A stretch of DNA of 64,000 nucleotides from assembly GCA_016802295.1 (NCBI GenBank), contig JAESIW010000137.1, positions 2,601,747 through 2,665,746 of the forward strand, given 5' to 3'. This DNA is from Brachionus rotundiformis. Taxonomy: Eukaryota > Rotifera > Eurotatoria > Ploima > Brachionidae. Shown piece by piece: positions 57,271 to 64,000 of this stretch. How positions within the stretch are numbered: position 1 is the first letter of the stretch; each line of letters begins with the position of its first letter. The notes beneath the pieces are model-generated. The model did not search any database. It saw only the letters and a program-made list of their open reading frames with translations, and had not been told where the DNA came from. The position numbers and the translations under genes are program-made.

Positions 57271-60200
57271 TTAGGGTTTTATAATGGTTCTTGAATCAGC
57301 AAAATGTGAACCATTGTCATCTTCTGATACTGAACAATTTTGAAGTTCTCCCACCGGTGTGCTGTCATTTGTAATAACAATCAAATTTTTGTTTTCATCA
57401 AGAGATTTTTCGTATTCATTTAAAATTTTTCTTTCTATATTTTGTACTGAATTTCCCAATCCAATTTGGTGAATCTTAAATTGGTATGTTCTCAATCGAA
57501 TAAACCTCTGTCAAATTAAATAAATTATAAAATCAATTAAAAAATGTCATCTCTAAAATACTTCTTTAATATTTCCAGGTGTTATAATAAATTTAAACAG
57601 AGCGTAAACTGGGATACAAATAAAAGAAGAAATAGACAGTCCCCATCCAAATAACAAAGCCCAATGAGGGTATTTGTATGTTCGGTTGTAAGTCAAGTCT
57701 TCGTATGTCAAAACAGTAAAGACAATTAAAACCTTTGATTTAAAATTAAAAAAAACTCTACTTTGCTTAGAATATAAGTATACCAAGGTAAAAAACGGCG
57801 TAGCAAAAACCCACATAACTTTTAGCCATGGGCCTAGCTTAAATTCCCACATGGTCTCTAAATTTTTACAATAATTTTTAACACCATAAAAGTAGGCTAT
57901 AGCAATGCATTCAAATAATCCAACGAATAATAAAGTCCTTGAAGCAGCATAGTAGTCAAATATTTGAAAAACATACATTCCACCCTTTCCAAATCATTAA
58001 ATAAGATATTAATTTTGTATTTAAATAGTTAAAATACATTAGTAATCATTGGTAGACCACAAATGAAGGAAACAAAAACATTTATAGCTGATACAATTTC
58101 CTTAGTGTATTTACAGCTTATGTATTTTTTGATATATGGCATGTACTCGTCTATGAGTGCAGTAGTAATGGCTTCGGCCGCGACCAATTGAGTTCCAAGA
58201 CCCAGAAGAAATAACATTATGAAAAACATCACCGACCATATCGGACTAAATGGCATTAGAGATAACGCTTGAGGATATCTAAAGAAAATATTTTTTTAGA
58301 TGAAATTAAAATAACTAAACTTTAATTAATTATTTTAATTATGCTCGCTTTAGTAAATTAGATTAAGGCAAAACAAAAGTTTTAGTTTTAAATTGAATTT
58401 TTCTTTTAGGCAGCCTTGTTTGCATTTTAGAATAAAATTTATAATTAATTATTAGTATAAATATAACTAATTTAAGATAGTTAATGATAAAGAACTTAAT
58501 TTTAAAGAAATTAAAAAATATTCAAAAATTTTCTTACACAATAAAAGCTAAACCTGGCCCTTCTTCAGCCACTGCATCAATACTAACACCCTGTATATGA
58601 GCCATATAGCCCAAGACAGAAAATATTACAAAACCGGATAGAACACTTGTGAATGAGTTGGAAATGGTAAAAATAACCACGTCACGATATGAATTATGGT
58701 TAAATTGATTATAGCTTCCGAGAGCAACTAAAGCGGCGATGCCAATACCATATGAATAAAAAACTTGGGTTCCAGCATCAGACCATACCTGATAAGATAG
58801 TTTAAACGAATATAATTAATTTGCTAAATCTACCTGGAATTCTAGAAGCTTAGGCCAATCCGGCTTTAAGTAATAAATAATTCCATCAATTGATCCCGGT
58901 AAGAAAAGACCTCTAACTAACAATATAAAAAGAAATACGTATGGCATCGTAGCAGTTATGTAGACAATCTTTTAAAAAAAATTCAAATTAAAAAAAAATT
59001 ATCAACAAAATTTTACTATTTGACTGTTTTTCATTCCACGAAAAATACTAAAAAACACAATTAGCCAGGCTAAGAATAGAGCAATGAGTAAATCAGGTTT
59101 TATTGAGCCAACATGTTCGATTCCTTTTGAAATACCCAAAACATTTAGCCTTTATTTTTAAAAATAAACATATATCTACTCAATCTTTTTTAATTCCAAA
59201 TTACTCCCAGTATTCTGTAATGGGGTCAAGACGCTTTTCACATGTGATCACTGAACTATTGTCAAAAGTCAACAAGGGCTCTGTTTTGGTCATATTAATC
59301 TCGACCTTATCACGCAACTTGCCATAAAGTAGCTCCTCTGAACAACACTTGGTGTTCCATTTATTCGAACATGATTTCCATGGTAGCTCATAGCTAAACG
59401 AATCATACAAATAGCGTAATGACCATGCTAATATAACCTCGTAGTATACATTTCCAAAAAAAACAATTATTAAATTAGCAAAGCCGATCCCTTTGCAAAA
59501 ATAAAAATCCCGATTAATATTGTTAATTATTAAGATGTCTTTAGAAATTAAATAGTTATAAGAAACCAAGATATATCTAACTTAATTAGCGTTTATTTTT
59601 TAAACTAAATTACTTAGCTCAGATGATATTTTATTGAGCACAATCAAAACCTTTTTATGTGTTTTGATCATTGACTAATAAAAATTGTTTAGAATTAAAT
59701 TTTATTTTATCGGCCAAAATTACCTTTAAACAATGGTGTTAAATTCCATGCGCCAATACCACCTTCTTTCATCCATTGGCCTAATGAAACTTCCAACAAA
59801 GCATACGGAATACCGACAACAACTGAGCTTACAAGCGACGGTATTAAAAATGCACCTAAAATAAAAACTAATTTAAAAAAAAGAATATCTATATGTATAT
59901 CATATAATTAATTATCTATCAATCAAAACATTTTTAATGCTGTCTAGGTTTTTTAATTTTTCAAGGTTTAAAGTTTTAAAAGATAGGTAGGTGGTTTATG
60001 GCAAATAGTTTTGATCAATTTTTTATTAGTTAATCTTACCACCGCCGGATGAATATGCCAAATAAGGAAATCTAGAATTAAAACAAATGAGCATAATTTT
60101 TCAACTAGATATCAATCAGAGTAAAAGATTAGCGTTTTATTAATGAAAATTAAGTAAAAATATAAGTAATGCTAATTTTAGTAGAATGAAGTTAAACAAG

Positions 60201-60333
60201 CACCCTAATCTAATAATCTCTGATTGTTTTTTTGTTACCTCCACACGTTGCCAAGACCAACTCCATAAGAAATAAGAGCAATTATAAAATCTGCCTTGTT
60301 GTTCCAAGTACCGCGATTATGATGACTGGTCAT
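57271..60333 (-). CDS. SLC6-family sodium/chloride-dependent neurotransmitter or amino acid symporter
   Basis: Ten exons are modelled: 60333-60239, 60071-60040, 59855-59724, 59490-59205, 59149-59017, 58968-58834, 58788-58538, 58278-58038, 57984-57562 and 57507-57271 (654 residues, phases closed). It has the LeuT fold with 12 helices: RGTWNNKADFIIA, GVGLGNVWRFPYLAYSSGGG (sodium and substrate site of helix 1), SLGQWMKEGGIGAW, GNVYYEVILAWSLRYLYDSF, the extracellular CSNKWNTKCC disulfide loop, VWSDAGTQVFYSYGIG (helix 6), SNSFTSVLSGFVIFSVLGYM (helix 7, with the chloride-site serine) and GLGTQLVAAEAITTALIDEY. GGMYVFQIFDYYAAS precedes helix 10 to 12. Substrate is not decided: glycine, GABA, proline or neutral amino acids are all possible. 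The start is uncertain, since the cytosolic N-terminus is only about seven residues and the frame stays open upstream. Confidence 0.9.
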
Positions 60334-63300
60334 AACTTGTAAAGCCAATAATTGATTTTTTTTTTCAAGTAAAAAATTTAGAAAAAAATAAATGTTAATT
60401 AAGCTCTAAAAACTTAATTTAAAAATAATTAATCTTAAATATGGCAAAATTTCTGGTAAATAAGGTAATATTTTCGACTTAAGAGTGTAGAAATAGCTAA
60501 CAATTTAATTCTCAACAGGATAAAATAAGAAATTAAAGAACTAAAATCAAACTAAATAAGCTTTGCTAAAATAAAATATTTTATTTATATACAAATCATT
60601 TCAGCATATTTTAACATTCAACAAAAACCGAAAACTAAACTCAATCGAATGTTATTTTTCTATTATAATATTTATTGCCTTCTTAGAGCTGTAATTTCTG
60701 ATGTAATTTCATTGAAAATGCAAATACTGATAGAAATTAAATGAACAGAAAATATTTCATTTTAATAATAAACATAATAAATATGCTTATTAACTATAAT
60801 TAAAAAGAAGACATGAAAAAAATAGATTAATTTTATTTCCGGTTATTAGTAATTTATCAACTAAAAAATCAACACTGTGAAATGTGTTTGCCAATATCTA
60901 TTTTGTGATTCAACATTTGGCAGAAGTAAAAATTTTTAGCTTTTCATAAACATTTCAGACAAGGCTTTTTATTCCATTGGCACAATGTTTTCAGGCAAAA
61001 AAAATATTTACTTAACGCTTTATAATGAAATATTTCTGATTAAAAAAATAAACCTATATTGAATATATTTTTGATTAATGACTTAATGGGGCACCATAAA
61101 TTACATATTCAAAGTAAACCAAGATACAAGGAATAATGTTTATACTTAAAATGTTAGAAAGCGTTTATCTTGGAGTTTTGACGCTTCTTATCTAAGAATA
61201 GTTTACCTTGAGCAATATTTTAATTAAGCTGAGTATAAATGAGAAAGTAATGTTTAACAGCAAGATAGATTACGCACTAAATGACTTATATTTATTGAAA
61301 TTCTATTATATTTAAATTATTCAATACTAAAGACATTTAATATTAACTTGATTATCTTATTGAGAATGTTAATTGAAATTTCTCTATGAAAAACAAGCAA
61401 AACTTTTACTAAAAAACATTCAAATTCAAAAATACTAAAAAGTTGAGCTAAGATTTTGTTTTATTTAAATAGGCTTTTATTAATTCATCATAATAAATTG
61501 GGAAAATTTAGACTTGCAAAAATTATAAGTATCTTTAAAAAATTTCCCTGCCTAATATTCTAATTTTTTATTTTGCGTGGAAATTTTGAAATATTTTAAG
61601 ATGATTCCAAGTATTTTCTAATTGTTTAGTTTGAAATCAGACGCTGTATATGAAATGTTTCTGCTTTAATTTGCTTGAATTAAGCTGAGTTGCTTAGCAC
61701 CCAATGTTGGTTTACATTTCATAATTTGGCTCAAAAGTTCTATTATGTATAAATTCATTATTAGCAGGCTTTTTGCCTTAAACTAAATCGATTCAATCAA
61801 ATTTTAAATCCCTACTTGTTAAAATAATCACTATCTTGCAATTAGAGTTGTTGATGATTCTATTTTTAAGTTTGTCAATTAAAAGCTTTTTAAATAAACA
61901 CTATATTTAACCCAACTAATATTGATATCATCCTCGAATCATTCGAAAAAATGTTTTTAAATCAAAGAGCTTTCGAAATTTTCAAGAATTATTGTTTATA
62001 ATTAAGCAATTTAATTTATTTCTCAACTAATGACAGTAGCAATGTTTTGAAATTTAAAATTATTTATATAATAAAGCAATTTTTAAAGATTTTTTTTCAA
62101 AAATTTTAATTTAATAAAATATTTAACATATATCTAACATTTTACCAAAAAAAATTCTAAAAAAAGACTGTTTTAAATATCTCAAGAGTGATGAAAATCA
62201 TCTTGTTTTGTGAATTTCTAAACGATTAATTCCAGAAAAAATTTTCCTCCCAAAAGAAAAATTTTTAAAGCTATAGGAAAACTTCTACTTACACGGATTG
62301 AAAATGATTGATTATTAAATAATATAACTTTGCTATAAAGATGGACATTACCAGATCAATTGTCAAAATAAATTATTATAGGTTTATTTAGTTTTTAATA
62401 TCTTTTAATTTCAAAATTTAATTCAATATATGTGTGTAAAAGTGATATTTTAATTCTATAACTCTAAAATATCTTTAAACTACTAGCTTTTTTGAATCTT
62501 TGTAAAATATTTTCAGTGTAAATATTAATCTTTACGGCCTGCGAACTTGAAAATTTAGTAATTTATAAAATTTTATTTTTGTTAGATCATGAATAACTAA
62601 TGACATCGATGACTACAATTCTTTACTCTTTCTCGCACCAAGTTCTTGGAGTTTCTTCTAAGATTATGCCTTTTGCTCTGAGACCTAATGTTTAAGCGTA
62701 ATTTAAACCATCTCTGAGATTCACAATCTCCATATTGTTCACTAGTTTGAACATTTGGATTAGATCTCCACGTATCCTTCTTGTTCTTAGACTTGGTAAT
62801 TTCAGTCTAGATAGCCGTTGTGGATACTCCAAATCTGCAAGTTCAGGTACTAACCTCGTCGCTCTACGCAGCACTTTTTCGATCTCATTTATGTCTTTTA
62901 TATAATATAATTAATAATAAAAGGCAATTTCTTCTAAGTTTTAGATTTTATTTATTTGATAGTTGAGACTAGTTTTAATTATCAAAATTATGAAAAATCA
63001 TTTAATTTATACCCTGGTTATTTAAACCAAATGTTTCTTTTTAATCTTATTAACCAAAACTCTCTGGAAATAGATAAAAAATACATTTTATTCGTAAAAA
63101 ATGTTCTTTGATTAAATTGATTACTTAAATAAGTTAACAGCAAAGCAATAAAAAAAATTTAGAAAAAAACGATACCAAATTTTTTATTAATTTGACTATC
63201 GTAATCGATTATGTATTTATGAACGCTTTTAAATTTTTTTTTTTCGTGATCAACACAAAAAAGTTATTCAATAGCATAGCATTTTTTAATTAATATAAGT

Positions 63301-63713
63301 AGTTCGATTTTATTTTTAAATAAAACAATTTAATTAATTGTAATTTTTTTAGGATAAGTTTTGATAAAAATTTGTATCTAATTTACTTGAATATTAATTA
63401 AATAATCAATTACTAGAAAAACTTGTAAATTTTATACACTGTTAGGGGAGATACACCCTTGTGGTTTAAACAAATAAAATGTATCACGTTCCAAAAAAAG
63501 AATACTAAATAAAGTTCCAAATATTATACGTCTTACTGTTGACAAACTAGAATCCAATTTATATTTAATTCAATTTCTTTAATTAACAAAAGCACGATAA
63601 AATATGTCTAAGTATTTTGTTCATACCATATTTATCAAAACGTTTTAGAACATATAATTCTTATTTGATCGAAACAATTAAAAATTTATTTCCAAGAAAA
63701 TTAAAAGCTGACT
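60334..63713. other. Long intergenic interval, divergent SLC6 / SLC45-type genes
   Basis: 3.4 kb, AT-rich. It contains a LINE scrap at 62597-62901. An upstream non-coding or coding exon of the SLC6 gene could be hidden just beyond 60333. No other feature is recognised. Confidence 0.5.
62597..62901 (-). mobile_element. LINE reverse transcriptase C-terminal fragment
   Basis: On the minus strand the frame reads KDINEIEKVLRRATRLVPEL, ADLEYPQRLSRLKLPSLRTR and RIRGDLIQMFKLVNNMEIVN. These are the typical end of CR1/Jockey-type reverse transcriptases (IEKVQRRATRLVPEL...RRLRGDLIEVFKILN). After one frameshift it continues NIRSQSKRHNLRRNSKNLVR to a stop at 62597. It is better preserved than the 16.4 kb relic and belongs to a related element. 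It is 5'-truncated and inactive. Confidence 0.85.
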
Positions 63714-64000
63714 ATGACTATGAGTTTCAAGTTACATAATTTAATAAACAAAATTGATGAGTCTGAACCAACTCAAGAAGATTATTGCAATGTTTACCGG
63801 CGCAAGACCAAACTAGAACTCATATTCATCAGTCTGGTAGTGTTTGGTATAGAGATTTGTTATGCTGCCGAAACAGCTTTTGTTTCACCAATACTTCAAA
63901 AAATCGGAGTGCCCATAGAATACACTTCACTGGTTTGGGGACTTAGTCCAATAATTGGTTTTTTTACTTGTCCCATTCTTGGCTCATTGTCAGACGACTG
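63714..64000 (+). CDS. SLC45-type sugar/proton transporter, 5' part
   Basis: An open frame begins at 63714 (MTMSFKLHNLINKID; a second ATG at 63720) and runs off the window. After a polar N-terminus, RRKTKLELIFISLVVFGIEI, CYAAETAFVSPILQKIG and TSLVWGLSPIIGFFTCPILG then SLSDD fit the first two helices of SLC45 proteins (MATP, PAST-A) and plant sucrose transporters: CYAaEtafvtPiLl..Glp.....lvW.lsPilGf...PllGs.SD. These are MFS proteins moving sucrose or glucose with protons, and melanosomal members affect pH. Only about 95 residues are visible, so the subfamily cannot be set. Confidence 0.85.
   Translation, partial: MTMSFKLHNLINKIDESEPTQEDYCNVYRRKTKLELIFISLVVFGIEICYAAETAFVSPILQKIGVPIEYTSLVWGLSPIIGFFTCPILGSLSDD

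Noticed and set aside
59103..59327. 74-codon plus-strand frame
   Set aside because: Lies antisense to conserved SLC6 exons, so it is a shadow.
1..64000. CRISPR arrays, rRNA and tRNA genes
   Set aside because: No regularly spaced repeats, no rRNA-like conserved blocks and no cloverleaf with A/B boxes were noticed on reading either strand.

Overview
This window looks like nuclear DNA from a small invertebrate animal. It is very AT-rich and carries typical animal genes: meckelin, CEP83, AP-3 mu, erlin, CAPZA, COX6C, SLC6, SLC45, claudin-like genes and selenoprotein W. The genes are split by many introns, most 45-70 bases long, and spaced by AT-rich gaps. Extreme AT content, tiny introns, tandem gene families and CR1/Jockey-like LINE scraps would fit a monogonont rotifer, but the sequence alone does not settle the taxon. 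All exon models were built by hand from GT...AG boundaries, reading frame and protein-family conservation. Most introns end in AAG rather than CAG or TAG.

Layout. 1.3-4.5 kb, minus: three tandem four-helix claudin/PMP22-like genes with identical intron positions. 6.3-11.1 kb, minus: CEP83, the ciliary distal-appendage coiled-coil protein. 11.4-18.5 kb, plus: five selenoprotein W-like genes, each with an in-frame TGA in a C-x-x-U motif and a SECIS or SECIS-like hairpin after the stop. Interspersed among them are an erlin gene, the RNA polymerase III subunit RPC11 gene and a dead LINE. 19.0-26.5 kb, plus: two tandem meckelin (TMEM67) genes. 26.9 kb: a small secreted orphan. 29.1-36.4 kb, minus: an intronless 2421-residue HEATR1/UTP10. 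37.06 kb: a piggyBac-like MITE. 37.9-39.2 kb, minus: CYHR1/ZTRAF1. 40.8-42.0 kb, plus: a BEN-like protein. 43.8-44.9 kb, plus: CAPZA. 45.5-46.1 kb, minus: DENR. 46.8-48.5 kb: a decayed coding region. 49.3-54.7 kb, plus: COX6C, AP3M and TBCCD1. 57.3-60.3 kb, minus: an SLC6 symporter. 62.6-62.9 kb: another LINE scrap. 63.7 kb to the end: the start of an SLC45-type transporter.

Themes. Tandem duplication recurs: claudin-like x3, selenoprotein W x5, meckelin x2. CEP83 and two meckelins put three ciliary genes within 20 kb. The most remarkable part is the array of five UGA-decoding selenoprotein W genes. The copies differ in redox motif (CGAU, CSSU, CGGU), in SECIS quality and in stop codon: two end in TGA themselves, one of them backed by an adjacent TAG.
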